64,000 nucleotides of DNA, from contig NZ_QGTW01000014.1 of the NCBI RefSeq assembly GCF_003182355.1, positions 112,314 to 176,313 of the forward strand, read 5' to 3'. How positions within the stretch are numbered: the first letter of the stretch is position 1; each line of letters starts with the position of its first letter. The notes under the pieces are model-generated. The model was not told where the DNA came from, did not search any database, and was given only the letters and a program-made list of their open reading frames with translations. A program made the translations under genes and the position numbers. Source of the DNA: Cytobacillus oceanisediminis. Lineage in GTDB: Bacteria; Bacillota; Bacilli; Bacillales; Cytobacillaceae. Shown here piece after piece: positions 48,774 through 58,138 of this stretch.

Positions 48774-50171
48774 TTAAAAAAACATATTTATTAGATAGAT
48801 GGAAATGGATGATACTAGTATGATTGAAAAGGCATATTTTATATTCCAAATCCCTATTTCAAACGGTTTTGTCTTAAACAATGCAGATGCAAGCAAGTTT
48901 GCTGCTGAAACTGGGGATAAAAGCGGTGTGATGCCCCAGCTTATAACCAAGATCAAGACATATAGTTCAGGCTTTAGTCCAATGACATCAGGAGATAGAG
49001 TTGTTGCAAAAATTGAGATGGGAAGCACTTGGTGTATGAAAAAAGAAGATATAACACAAGTAAAAATGATGGTTATAATCGTTAGGATGAGAGAAATCTC
49101 GCTTATGCTTGAGAATAAGGATGATAAGTATGCAGGAAATTCTGTAAGTAAAACCATCTGGGAAAAAAATGTTGCTGAAATAATCATGATCGATTCTGTA
49201 TGGACATTTGGAGCCACTTCTGTAAAGTAATCTTTTAAGGAGTATGCAAACTCCTTAATTTTATTGATTGCCAAAGACCAGAGGATGGAATAGGAAATGG
49301 CAAGTATGGAAATTAGCAGCAGCACATTAAAATGATGCAGCCATTTTTCCAGAAAGAATAACGCCATGAATAGCCCTATGAAAGCAATTATTAATTCAAT
49401 TCCTCTTTTATGCTCTACCTTTTTTGGTTTCTCCTTGCTCACATCTTTATCAATACTGGCTGCTACATAGGGAGCTGTATTTGTTGTTACTTCTTTGGAT
49501 AGGTATCTTAAATTGATAGCCACAGATGTCAGGTAGCAAATGATGACCATAACAAGCCCATATCCAAAAAATGATACAAAGCTCACCCCGACAAGATGCA
49601 AAATGATGGCTACACCCGCAAAATATGGAGACCAAAAGGCTGCAAGGGAAAATCCTTGAACAAGGCTTCTTACAAATACTTTATTCAAATGCCGGAATCG
49701 CACCGAGAATAAATCATACATGACTCTTAACGATCCCAAATTTAAAAATGAACTGACAATACAAGTTATCGCTGTTACAAAGGCAATTTTTTTCATATCT
49801 TTCTTTAGAAAGGTCACCACAAAATAATCCATATATTCGATGTAACCGCCATTTTTTAGTGGATAGGATAACAGTGGCACGGTTATAAACAAAGAAATCA
49901 GGGCTACATTGTTAAGAATGGAGTCTACCCAGTATTCGCTGCTTCCATCATAGATAAAGAAAATCATATTGCCAAAGATAAGAAGCGCACCGCTCATTAC
50001 CTTGGGGAAGTTAGCCATCCAGGGCAAAGAAATTAAAAATGCGAGAACCACCAAAGATACTAGAAAAAGATCCAAAGGCAGCGAGAAAAAAGAATAAAGC
50101 ATATAGGACAATGCCAATGTTAATAAAGTAACACCTCTTGTTAATATTAAAACCGGCATTAAGTGCTGCAT
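48774..50171 (-). CDS. Membrane permease of the ion-transporter superfamily type, unknown substrate
   Basis: The 465-residue protein has about 12 hydrophobic segments and a charged central loop (KDVSKEKPKKVEHKRG). I do not recognise a named family. The C-terminal segment ISWGITPLLSPVSAANLLAS resembles the small-residue half-helix regions of ArsB/NhaD-type carriers, so a carboxylate or anion permease is likely. It begins 12 bases after the ADP-forming acyl-CoA synthetase alpha gene and would supply its acid substrate. The AAGG site before the ATG is weak. Confidence 0.65.
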   Translation of the reverse strand: MQHLMPVLILTRGVTLLTLALSYMLYSFFSLPLDLFLVSLVVLAFLISLPWMANFPKVMSGALLIFGNMIFFIYDGSSEYWVDSILNNVALISLFITVPLLSYPLKNGGYIEYMDYFVVTFLKKDMKKIAFVTAITCIVSSFLNLGSLRVMYDLFSVRFRHLNKVFVRSLVQGFSLAAFWSPYFAGVAIILHLVGVSFVSFFGYGLVMVIICYLTSVAINLRYLSKEVTTNTAPYVAASIDKDVSKEKPKKVEHKRGIELIIAFIGLFMALFFLEKWLHHFNVLLLISILAISYSILWSLAINKIKEFAYSLKDYFTEVAPNVHTESIMIISATFFSQMVLLTEFPAYLSSLFSSISEISLILTIITIIFTCVISSFFIHQVLPISIFATTLSPDVIGLKPELYVLILVISWGITPLLSPVSAANLLASALFKTKPFEIGIWNIKYAFSIILVSSISIYLINMFF

Positions 50172-50183
50172 AACTTCACGACC

Positions 50184-51653
50184 TTAACTATTTGAAATTT
50201 CTTCTTTCTGGATGGCAAATAAAAAGCTTCCGTATTCCTCCTTCTTTTCTTCCCATTCCTGCAAAAAAGCCATATGCTGCCGAACGGCAGCCAAAGACTT
50301 TACAGCTCTCTCGGCACTAGGGTATAAAGGTATTTTAGCTTTGCGGAGTTTACTCATTCCATCCCTTGCAAGCGACTCGGCAATCGTCCAGGCAACATAC
50401 ATGGGTTTCTCAGTCTTTTTTGAGAGTTCTATGATATCCTCTGATACTTTAGATGCGATTGTCCCTCCAATTGTTGTCAGCATGAGCACTAAAGCATCAA
50501 TATTCTCATCTTCTATAAAAACTTCCAAACTCTTTTTAAATGAATCTGGATCATTTAATATTTGTGCGGTTGTGTCAAAAGGATTCTGCGGAGTTGAAAA
50601 TTCCGGCGAGATATCTGCCAGCTTTTTAATGCTTTTTTGCGATATGGCAGGAACATGTAAACCGTACTTAGCACACTGATCAGCAACAATCGTGCAGGCT
50701 CCCCCCGAAGTTGATATAATGCCTATCCGGCTGCTTTTCAGCTTATTGGGAGAATCAAATGCAATAGCGTAATCTAATAAATCGTCAAGGTCTTCAGCAT
50801 TAACCGCTCCGAATTGTTTAAACACTGCCTTGTACACCTCATGATTTCCCGCCAGTACACCTGTATGGGATTTTACTGATTTTTGCCCAATTTCACTTCT
50901 GCCATTTTTATAAATAATGACAGGCTTTTTATTGTTGGCCGCTTTGGCCAATGCAGCTTTAAAGCTCTCTCCATCTGCCAATCCTTCAAGGAATATGCAA
51001 ATCGTTCCGGTTGAAGGATCATCAACGGCATATTCGAGATAATCTGAAGCATTTAAATCGGCTTCATTCCCAGAACTAATCCATTTATTTATGCTTATTT
51101 TCTTTTCCCACCCCTGGCTTAGCATGGCACCGCCAATTGCACCACTTTGGGTTATATAGGATATTTTTCCTCCCATAGGGATTTCTTTACTCGTCATGGA
51201 CATGCTAAAGCTGGCAAACACCTTTTGATTTACGTTAGCAATGCCAATCGTATTTGGGCCGCATATCCGTATATTATGCTCCTTGGCAAAATCAACAATT
51301 TCCTGCTGAAGCATTCCCCCCTCATTGCCAGTTTCTGCAAACCCAGAAGCATGGATCAAGACCATCTTAATTTTTTTTGACGCACATTCCCTTAGTGCTT
51401 CCATCAGGAGGCCTGGAGCAATTAACAGGCAGGCAAGATCCGGTGTTATGGGAATATCTAAAATGGATTTATAGCATGTTAATCCCTGGATTTCTCCTCC
51501 CCTTGGGTTTACAGGGAAAATCTCACCCTTGTACTGATGTTTTAGCAAGTTCTCAATCAATCTTCCGCCATGCTTTTGAACATTATGTGATGCCCCGACT
51601 ACAGCAATGGATGAAGGATTAAGCAATTTTTCAATAGCATCGTATTTACTCAA
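50184..51653 (-). CDS. ADP-forming acyl-CoA synthetase, alpha subunit
   Basis: The 489-residue protein has an N-terminal CoA-binding domain (SSIAVVGASHNVQKHGGRLI), a succinyl-CoA-ligase-like middle domain (SYITQSGAIGGAMLSQGWEK) and VKSHTGVLAGNHEVYKAVF, where the histidine of S-H-T-G is the phosphorylated residue. With the beta subunit it interconverts an acyl-CoA, ADP and phosphate with acid, CoA and ATP. The start is a TTG at 51653 after GGGGGTGG, overlapping the beta gene stop. Neighbours (acyl-CoA dehydrogenase, epimerase-like protein, permease) suggest activation of an imported acid. Confidence 0.9.
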   Translation of the reverse strand: MSKYDAIEKLLNPSSIAVVGASHNVQKHGGRLIENLLKHQYKGEIFPVNPRGGEIQGLTCYKSILDIPITPDLACLLIAPGLLMEALRECASKKIKMVLIHASGFAETGNEGGMLQQEIVDFAKEHNIRICGPNTIGIANVNQKVFASFSMSMTSKEIPMGGKISYITQSGAIGGAMLSQGWEKKISINKWISSGNEADLNASDYLEYAVDDPSTGTICIFLEGLADGESFKAALAKAANNKKPVIIYKNGRSEIGQKSVKSHTGVLAGNHEVYKAVFKQFGAVNAEDLDDLLDYAIAFDSPNKLKSSRIGIISTSGGACTIVADQCAKYGLHVPAISQKSIKKLADISPEFSTPQNPFDTTAQILNDPDSFKKSLEVFIEDENIDALVLMLTTIGGTIASKVSEDIIELSKKTEKPMYVAWTIAESLARDGMSKLRKAKIPLYPSAERAVKSLAAVRQHMAFLQEWEEKKEEYGSFLFAIQKEEISNS

Positions 51654-52384
51654 CTTGCTGCCACCCCCGATCTTCCATAGTCAAGAATAATGCGGGCATC
51701 CAACGCAACGGCCCCTCCCCCTTGTTCATAAACAATAATGGGATTTAATTCAAATTCAGAAATTTCAGGGAAATATAGCGATATTTTGGCTATTTTTTGG
51801 ATGATTTCCTTTAAGCTCGATAAATCGGCTGGCGGGGAACCTCTATATCCTGTAAGTATTTTGCTTGCCTGTATCTCTGTAAGCATGTTATCGATGTCCC
51901 TATTTGCTATGGGCAGGACTTTTAATGACACATCTTTTAGCACCTCAACAAATATGCCTCCAGCACCGAACAATAACACTGGCCCGAATACAGGATCCCG
52001 GTTCATGCCCACAATTACTTCTTTATCGCCTTTTATCATTTCCTGGATGGATATCCCTGTAATTTCTGCATTTGGATTGTACCTTTTTGCATTCCGGAGA
52101 ATCTCTTCAAAAGCACTTCTAAGCTCCGGCTCATTCTTAATATTCAGCATAACGCCTTTAGCGTCTGACTTGTGGACGATTTGAGGCGAAACTATTTTCA
52201 TAGCCAAGGGAAAGCCAATAAATTGTGCAAGTTCTGCTGCTTCATCGGCAGATGTGGCTAACCGAAAATCTGGAACTGGAATTCCAATATGCTGCAAAAT
52301 TTGTTTTGATTCTATTTCCGTCAAGACTGTCCTGTTTTCTTCCTTCGATAAATTAATGATTTGCTGTATAGCTGTTTTGATCAT
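51650..52384 (-). CDS. ADP-forming acyl-CoA synthetase, beta subunit (ATP-grasp)
   Basis: The 244-residue ATP-grasp protein has TEIESKQILQHIGIPVPDFR, FPLAMKIVSPQIVHKSDAKG, GMNRDPVFGPVLLFGAGGIF, and FELNPIIVYEQGGGAVALDARI at the C-terminus. It pairs with the overlapping alpha subunit. The ATG at 52384 has AAAGGA seven bases upstream; longer in-frame starts up to 52447 encode an unlikely hydrophobic tail. In many bacteria the two parts are one polypeptide; here they are separate. Confidence 0.9.
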   Translation of the reverse strand: MIKTAIQQIINLSKEENRTVLTEIESKQILQHIGIPVPDFRLATSADEAAELAQFIGFPLAMKIVSPQIVHKSDAKGVMLNIKNEPELRSAFEEILRNAKRYNPNAEITGISIQEMIKGDKEVIVGMNRDPVFGPVLLFGAGGIFVEVLKDVSLKVLPIANRDIDNMLTEIQASKILTGYRGSPPADLSSLKEIIQKIAKISLYFPEISEFELNPIIVYEQGGGAVALDARIILDYGRSGVAAS

Positions 52385-52467
52385 TGAGAAATCCTTTCTA
52401 ATCGTTATAACCATTTCAAGAATCATATCAACAATAAGCTTTAACACAGTCTTTATTTAAGAGCGAT

Positions 52468-53700
52468 TTAACCGCTTATAGATTCTGCTTTTTTACCCTC
52501 CCTAATATCACTGCTTAAAGCAAACCTTCTTTCAATATGGTGCCTGTTTGCATTTTTAATTCCTAAAGCATCATTAGCAATTAAAATTCGCTGGATATTG
52601 GCAGAGCCTTCTCCGAAATGAAGCATATTGGCATAGTTGACGTATTTCATAATCGGATATTCATCTGATATGCCATTGCCTCCAAAGATTTCAAGAGCAT
52701 TCCTGGAAACCTTTGCAGCAACTTCTGAAGCAAAATATTTTGCGTAGGAGCTTTCCCTTGTAGCCGTTTCCCCTTTGTCCTTCAGGTAAGCACTTCTATA
52801 AGTTTGAAGTCTTGCTGCATCTGTTTCAACAACCATGTCTGCAATCAGATGCTTAATCATCTGGTATTCACCAATCGGGTTTCCGCCTACTATTCTTTCA
52901 TTACAGTATTTTATCGATTCGTCTACACACCCTTGGGCAATTCCGACAAGGCGGGATGAAACCGTTAGCCTCCCGTAGTCAAGTGCGTTCATCGCTATCT
53001 TAAATCCTTCTCCCTCTTTTCCTAGAAGATTTTCTTTCGGTATTCGGTAATCTTCCAAAAATACTTCACAGCTTCTCATCATAAAGCCTAAAGAGCTGAT
53101 TTCAATCGGTTTTGCAGTAAAGCCAGGGCGGTTTGCTTCGACGATAAATGCTGAAATTCCTTTATGGCCTGCCTTTAAGTCAGTTTTAGCAAAAAGGACT
53201 CCGACATCTGCTTCGTTTGCAAACGTAATCCATGTTTTTGAACCGTTGATGACATATTCATCGCCTTCCAAACGTGCATATGTTTTCATGGATCCGGCTG
53301 GATCTGACCCTCCTCCTGATTCTGTTAGGGCAAACATGCCGATCAGATTCGCTTTAATCAAGTCGGGTACATATTTTTTGATTTGTTCCTCTGTTCCCCA
53401 ATTTAATATCGTAAAAGGGCAAGTCATAGCCTGCATATTGAAAGCGTATCCAAAAGAAGGATGGGCTTTAGAAATTTCCTCTGCTATGATTGCCAGGTTC
53501 AGAAATCCCATCTCCGAGCCGCCATACTTTTCCGGGAAACATGCCCCAAATATTCCGGCTGCCCCCATCTTCTGCAAAATTTCCTTAGGAAATTTTCTTT
53601 CTTGTTCAAAGTATTTTACATTCGCCAGAATTTCCTTTTCAGCAATGGCTCTTGCCATGTTCTTCACCTGAATATTTTCACTGCTCAATTCAAAGTTCAT
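52468..53700 (-). CDS. Acyl-CoA dehydrogenase
   Basis: The 410-residue protein has KYGGSEMGFLNLAIIAEEIS, IGMFALTESGGGSDPAGSMK at the FAD site, DYGRLTVSSRLVGIAQGCVD, and a C-terminal FGEGSANIQRILIANDALG with a glutamate at the catalytic position. About 15 additional C-terminal residues (LSSDIREGKKAES) exceed the usual end. The ATG at 53700 is nine bases after GAAAGG, better than the ATG at 53718. It is followed by the ADP-forming acyl-CoA synthetase and preceded by the epimerase-like gene. Confidence 0.91.
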   Translation of the reverse strand: MNFELSSENIQVKNMARAIAEKEILANVKYFEQERKFPKEILQKMGAAGIFGACFPEKYGGSEMGFLNLAIIAEEISKAHPSFGYAFNMQAMTCPFTILNWGTEEQIKKYVPDLIKANLIGMFALTESGGGSDPAGSMKTYARLEGDEYVINGSKTWITFANEADVGVLFAKTDLKAGHKGISAFIVEANRPGFTAKPIEISSLGFMMRSCEVFLEDYRIPKENLLGKEGEGFKIAMNALDYGRLTVSSRLVGIAQGCVDESIKYCNERIVGGNPIGEYQMIKHLIADMVVETDAARLQTYRSAYLKDKGETATRESSYAKYFASEVAAKVSRNALEIFGGNGISDEYPIMKYVNYANMLHFGEGSANIQRILIANDALGIKNANRHHIERRFALSSDIREGKKAESISG

Positions 53701-53723
53701 CCAATCAGACCTTTCCATATGGT

Positions 53724-54170
53724 TTATTCATTTCCTAAAGTCTCAATCCTCTTCTCCAATGACTCTTTAAACGGCTGTTCCCATTCCATTAGCTGCAGAA
53801 GCAATCCAAATGAACTCTTGGGATGAGTAAATAATTCCTTCCTTAAACCATGGCATTCTTTGAATCCGGCAACTTTAACTTCACTATCCAGTAAACGGCT
53901 ATGTAAATCGTCAATTCCATCAATATTAAAAGCTATATGATGTAAGCCTTCACCCCTTCTTTCTAAAAAGTTATGAATGTCTCCTTTTTCACTTAATGGA
54001 GCCTCAAGGCCTATTACAATATCCCCGACCAAGAAGTAAGCAGCCCGGGCATTTTGTTCCGGCAAGACCGTTTCTTTTAGAAACTCCCCTTTTAAAACAG
54101 CAGAAAAAACCTGCTTGCTTTTTTCTAAATCTTTCACCGCGATTACAATATGATCAATACTGCTTGCCAC
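53724..54170 (-). CDS. VOC family protein, methylmalonyl-CoA epimerase-like
   Basis: The 148-residue protein has IDHIVIAVKDLEKSKQVFSA at the N-terminus, GEGLHHIAFNIDGIDDLHSR in the middle and LFTHPKSSFGLLLQLMEW near the end. The metal-ligand histidines and glutamine-glutamate positions fit methylmalonyl-CoA epimerase and other VOC isomerases. A GTG at 54170, nine bases after GAGGAA, is the best start. It is the first gene of the operon reading down to the permease, which suggests racemisation of a 2-methyl-branched or 2-substituted acyl-CoA. Confidence 0.82.
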   Translation of the reverse strand: MASSIDHIVIAVKDLEKSKQVFSAVLKGEFLKETVLPEQNARAAYFLVGDIVIGLEAPLSEKGDIHNFLERRGEGLHHIAFNIDGIDDLHSRLLDSEVKVAGFKECHGLRKELFTHPKSSFGLLLQLMEWEQPFKESLEKRIETLGNE

Positions 54171-54348
54171 ATTAAGCACTTCCTCGGACTAAGGTTATTA
54201 ATTGAGAATTTTTTGAATGTTTGAAATTAACTTTGTTTTTATATTATTATATATATAAATATAATTCAATATTATATAGATATTTTCTAAAACTTTTTGG
54301 ATCCTGGTTTATCATTTAGTTTTTTTCTATAGGAAAGGATTGATCTAG

Positions 54349-55572
54349 GTGGTCAGAAGAAAGGTTTCTGCATATCCAAGACTGAAACTGTTTAATCCGC
54401 TATTAGCTCAAACAATAGCAGCATTTGGGGTTCTTGCCTTACCCCCTTTGTCAACTTTTATTGTAAAAGAGCTGGAACTTTCCGCTTTCATGATGGGCCT
54501 TATGATGTCATCATTTTATTTGGGCTGTATTGTCTTCTCCTTTTTCACGGGCAAAATTATCAACTCCCTTGGCATACATAAATCGATTTTTATATCACTC
54601 ATTGTTATTGGTTCTTTTATTATGGCAAGCAGCTTTTTCGACTCGGTATGGGCAATGCTTTTGCTGCTGGCGTTATCGGGAATGGGATACAGTTTAATTA
54701 ACCCTGCCATTAATTTATTGATCACACAGGATTTTTCAGTCGAAGTTCGGGGTTTTGCCATGAGCGTAAAACAAATGGGGGTAACATTAGGGGGAGTATT
54801 TACAGCGTTATTGCTTCCTAAGCTTGCCTTTATCTTCGATTGGAGGACTTCACTTTTTATGGGAGGTGCCATGGTGGTATGCTTTTCGCTTTATTTCTAT
54901 TTTATGCTTAAGAGCTATGCCTCACCGCCAGCTCCCAACCCTAACCTAAATCACCTAAAAAATATTAAGATCTTTTTCCAGAATTCAAAGCTTGTCCGTT
55001 TAAGCATTTTGTCTTTCTTCTTTGTCGGTGCTCAATTTTCTTATTTTATGTACCTGGTTTTATATCTAAATTTGGATCTAAACTATTCGATCGCCGCTTC
55101 AAGTTTTCTGTTGGCCCTTTCCCAGGCATCGGGAGCAATTGGAAGGGTCATATGGGGAGCAGCAAGTGACCATTCAGGAGATAAACGGAAGGTTCTTTCA
55201 TTGATAGGGATTCTTTCCTCCATATTTTTGGTGCTATTATCTTTGAGTCCCTTCTTTTCTATGCCCTATTTACTGATGGCAGCTATTACGATCATACTTG
55301 GATTTACTATTAGCGGATGGAATGGCATCTTCCAGGCCGCAATTATAGAGTATGGAGGAGAAAAAACAGCTGCTGTTTCAAGTGGAGTCAGCTTAACCTT
55401 TACCTATCTGGGCATTTTTCTCTTTCCACTCTTTTTTGGCTGGACGAAAGATTTATTTTCAAGCTTCAGCATATCCTGGGTCATCTTATCCATTTGTTTA
55501 ATATTATCAACCATACTAATCTATAAAGATCAGCGTTCAGCATCAGTCAAAACGAAAAAATTTGCTGGATAA
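54349..55572 (+). CDS. MFS transporter
   Basis: The 407-residue protein has 12 hydrophobic segments in two halves, with a short positively charged loop in the middle. VRGFAMSVKQMGVTLGGVFT and GRVIWGAASDHSGDKRKVLS (the second a typical MFS loop motif) are recognisable. It probably exchanges or imports a small organic acid. The start is a GTG at 54349 with AGGAAAGGA nine bases upstream. A GGATCC half-site of the shared operator lies at 54299-54304 in its AT-rich upstream region, divergent from the epimerase-like gene. Confidence 0.9.
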   Translation: MVRRKVSAYPRLKLFNPLLAQTIAAFGVLALPPLSTFIVKELELSAFMMGLMMSSFYLGCIVFSFFTGKIINSLGIHKSIFISLIVIGSFIMASSFFDSVWAMLLLLALSGMGYSLINPAINLLITQDFSVEVRGFAMSVKQMGVTLGGVFTALLLPKLAFIFDWRTSLFMGGAMVVCFSLYFYFMLKSYASPPAPNPNLNHLKNIKIFFQNSKLVRLSILSFFFVGAQFSYFMYLVLYLNLDLNYSIAASSFLLALSQASGAIGRVIWGAASDHSGDKRKVLSLIGILSSIFLVLLSLSPFFSMPYLLMAAITIILGFTISGWNGIFQAAIIEYGGEKTAAVSSGVSLTFTYLGIFLFPLFFGWTKDLFSSFSISWVILSICLILSTILIYKDQRSASVKTKKFAG

Positions 55573-55676
55573 TAGTAACAAACCACATAATCCCTACTTG
55601 ACTAATCGGATAAATAGGAATTATAATGATTTTAATAAAACTTTTGGACAGTCTCACTCATAAGGGGGAGTAAAAA

Positions 55677-55859
55677 ATGCCATTCAACAGAGAAACGCTC
55701 ATCAAAAAGCTTCTTTCATTATCCAAGTTCCAGCACCAGCATAGTTTGTTTAGCTTAAGCGACAGAAAACTGGAAGCTCTGTATCTTGATCATATTTTAT
55801 ATTCCCCACACCCTCATAGCGGACATCAATCAATCAAATTAACAGGAAAAAATAGATGA
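55677..55859 (+). CDS. Small basic protein, possibly FbpA family
   Basis: The 60-residue product follows a strong AAGGGGGAG ribosome site. The pattern LIKKLLSLSKFQ then LFSLSDRKLEALYLDHIL recalls the Fur-regulated basic protein FbpA family (leucine-rich helix, then L-x-x-L-E-x-x-Y), but the match is loose. An upstream ATAATGATTTTAA at about 55623 partly resembles a Fur box. It ends just before a strong terminator. Confidence 0.6.
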   Translation: MPFNRETLIKKLLSLSKFQHQHSLFSLSDRKLEALYLDHILYSPHPHSGHQSIKLTGKNR

Positions 55860-55862
55860 GAA

Positions 55863-55904
55863 AAAAGCCTTCAATTGCTAACTTGCAATTGAAGGCTTTT
55901 TTTG
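55863..55904. terminator. Bidirectional terminator between the FbpA-like gene and fosB
   Basis: AAAAGCCTTCAATTGC and GCAATTGAAGGCTTTT form a perfect 16-base stem with a 6-base loop and T-runs in both directions. Confidence 0.93.
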
Positions 55905-55908
55905 TTTC

Positions 55909-56331
55909 TCAATCCCAAAATTCCATATGTTCCTTTTCAGATCGATAGTATTCCAATCTGTCCTGAAGTGTTCCCGTATGGAATTCAAATTTGTGTCCAT
56001 CCGGATCTGTGAAATAGATTGATTTCTTATCCTTCTCATCTCTATGCCGGCCTGGCAAAATGTTAACATGAAGCTTCCGAAGCTTTTCGTAAATTTCTTC
56101 AAACTTAGACTCGTCAATGGTAAAAGCTATATGAGTGTAAGATTTTTCAATTTCATTCCGAGGTACATCACGTTCCTCATTCAATGCAAGCCACATGCCA
56201 TTTAAATCGAAATAAGCAGTAGTCCTCCCTTTAACCAATAGCTTGGCATCAAACACATTCTGATAAAATGGAATCGACTTTTCCAAATCTGAAACTGAAA
56301 ATAGGAAATGGTTCAAGCCTTTGACTGTCAC
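55909..56331 (-). CDS. fosB: Metallothiol transferase FosB (fosfomycin-modifying)
   Basis: The 140-residue VOC-fold enzyme has KGLNHFLFSVSDLEKSIPFY, TAYFDLNGMWLALNEERDVP, YTHIAF and IYFTDPDGHKFEFHTGTLQD. His8, His67 and Glu116 are the metal ligands expected for FosB. The family joins bacillithiol (or cysteine) to fosfomycin in the cytoplasm and opens the epoxide. It is commonly chromosomal in Bacillus and need not mean acquired resistance. The start is a GTG at 56331 after GGAGGTTG. Confidence 0.95.
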   Translation of the reverse strand: MTVKGLNHFLFSVSDLEKSIPFYQNVFDAKLLVKGRTTAYFDLNGMWLALNEERDVPRNEIEKSYTHIAFTIDESKFEEIYEKLRKLHVNILPGRHRDEKDKKSIYFTDPDGHKFEFHTGTLQDRLEYYRSEKEHMEFWD

Positions 56332-56427
56332 ATAATCAACCTCCTATCCTATATCCCTTGTCTTTGAAGCTTTTAAAAGCAAAATGGAAAGGATAATCAA
56401 TAATAATACAAACACAATAGAACCCGT

Positions 56428-57951
56428 TTAATTCCGTGCCAGCTTCTGCACCATCTTTTCCTGCTTTACTTCTTCTTCTGCAGGTTTGGCGCGTTTAATG
56501 AAGAATGCTAAAACCAGAGCAACTGCAGCTATAAAGGTCGCTACAAAGAAAGCATCATTAATTCCTTCGAGCATAGCTTTCATTAGTACTTGCTGCTGCA
56601 TTTCAGACATAGCAGCTTCAGTCAGCTGACCGCCTCCATTAGCCATCGCGCCTTCTTTTGCTATTTCGGCAGCATGTGTTTCCGTTCTTGTTGACATTAC
56701 TGTCACTAATAGAGCAGTTCCAATGGCACCCGCAACTTGATTTAACGTATTGTTCATGGCTGTACCATGAGGATATAAATGTCTTGGCAATTGGTTTAAG
56801 CCATTTGTTGATACAGGCATCATGACCATTGACATGCCAAGCATTCTTATCGAATTTAGAATAATTAATTGCGTATAAGTCGTTTCCAAAGTCAACCTGC
56901 TGAAAACATATGTGGTTGCCACAGTGATCGTTAAACCGATAACAGCTAAAATACGGCCGCCAATCTTATCAAAAAGTCTGCCTGTTATAGGAGACATTAC
57001 CGCCATGACAAGTGCTCCAGGGAGCATCATCAATCCTGCATCCAATGGGGAAATACCACGGATGGTTTGAACATAAATCGGAATAAGAATCATACCGGAA
57101 AACAGGGCCATATTTACAGTCATGGCAATGGCTGAAGACAGTGCGAACATTGGATATTTGTATACGTCAAAGTTCAGCATGGGGCGGTCGGTTTTAGATT
57201 GCTTCAATATAAACCATACTAAAGAAATTACACCAATCATAATGGTCAGGTATACATGGGGACTATCCCATCCTTTGTTGCCGGCAGAGCTGAATCCATA
57301 AAGAATCCCCCCGAAACCAATACTTGAAAGGAGGAGAGAAAAGATATCCAACCGGATATTTACTTTATCCTTTTTATCTTTTAACAAAGCAGCCCCCAGC
57401 AGCAAAATAGCTCCTGCTATTGGCGAAAGGAAATGGAAAAGCATTCTCCAGTCATAATGTTCAATAATCCAGCCTGAAAGAGTTGGACCAATAGCGGGAG
57501 CAAACATTAAAATCAGGCCAAATACACCCATTGCTGCACCGCGTTTTTCTACCGGAAAGCTGATCAGCATAACATTCATCAAAAGAGGCATCATGATGGC
57601 TGAACCGGAAGCTTGCAGCATTCTCCCCGTTAGCAGTATCGGAAATAAGTGAGCAACTCCAGCAATAATTGTTCCAGCTGTAAAAAGGCCCATCGCAACA
57701 ATGAATAATCTGCGGACGGTATATTTTTCAATTAAAAAAGCTGTAGCAGGAATTAAAATACCATTAACAAGCATAAATCCTGTGGTCAGCCACTGCACAG
57801 TTGCCGCTTCTATTTTTAAATCTGCCATTATCGAAGGCAAAGCGATATTTAGTAATGTATTATTTAGAAAGGCAATAAAAGCCCCTATCATTAAAACAGC
57901 CAGTATCCCATAAGGGGGACGATCTGTTTTATTATTTATTGTTTGATCCAT
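56428..57951 (-). CDS. MDR family MFS transporter, DHA2 (EmrB/LmrB-like)
   Basis: The 507-residue protein has 14 hydrophobic segments and the DHA2 motifs FLNNTLLNIALPSIMADL, TVQWLTTGFMLVNGILIPAT, GRMLQASGSAIMMPLLMNVM and APAIGPTLSGWIIEHYDWRM. It is a proton-coupled drug or metabolite exporter. A TetR-type regulator lies divergent at 58139, the usual arrangement for local repression. GGAGGAAAAACA precedes the ATG. Confidence 0.92.
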   Translation of the reverse strand: MDQTINNKTDRPPYGILAVLMIGAFIAFLNNTLLNIALPSIMADLKIEAATVQWLTTGFMLVNGILIPATAFLIEKYTVRRLFIVAMGLFTAGTIIAGVAHLFPILLTGRMLQASGSAIMMPLLMNVMLISFPVEKRGAAMGVFGLILMFAPAIGPTLSGWIIEHYDWRMLFHFLSPIAGAILLLGAALLKDKKDKVNIRLDIFSLLLSSIGFGGILYGFSSAGNKGWDSPHVYLTIMIGVISLVWFILKQSKTDRPMLNFDVYKYPMFALSSAIAMTVNMALFSGMILIPIYVQTIRGISPLDAGLMMLPGALVMAVMSPITGRLFDKIGGRILAVIGLTITVATTYVFSRLTLETTYTQLIILNSIRMLGMSMVMMPVSTNGLNQLPRHLYPHGTAMNNTLNQVAGAIGTALLVTVMSTRTETHAAEIAKEGAMANGGGQLTEAAMSEMQQQVLMKAMLEGINDAFFVATFIAAVALVLAFFIKRAKPAEEEVKQEKMVQKLARN

Positions 57952-58138
57952 TGTTTTTCCTCCTGTACACTCAGTTCATTCTTTTATACTCACGTTACAC
58001 ACCAAACATATAATATACCATGAGTACAATTATTGCAATAAGAAAAAACCTTGTAAAATAGAGGGTTTGTATAAATCATTAGAATAAGGTACTATGAGAT
58101 TATACCGACAGTTCAAATAAAGTGACAGGTGATTACGT
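57952..58138. promoter_or_regulatory. Divergent control region of the DHA2 pump and TetR genes
   Basis: TGTACACTCAG near 57964, TATACTCACG near 57985 and ATGAGTACAAT near 58020 share a TGTACTCA-like half-site in opposite orientations. These are candidate TetR operator parts; the spacing is irregular, so the assignment is tentative. Confidence 0.35.

Noticed and set aside
48799..49230. Plus-strand open frame of 143 codons
   Set aside because: It is antisense to the permease at 48774, lacks a good ribosome site and has a composition explained by the opposite strand.
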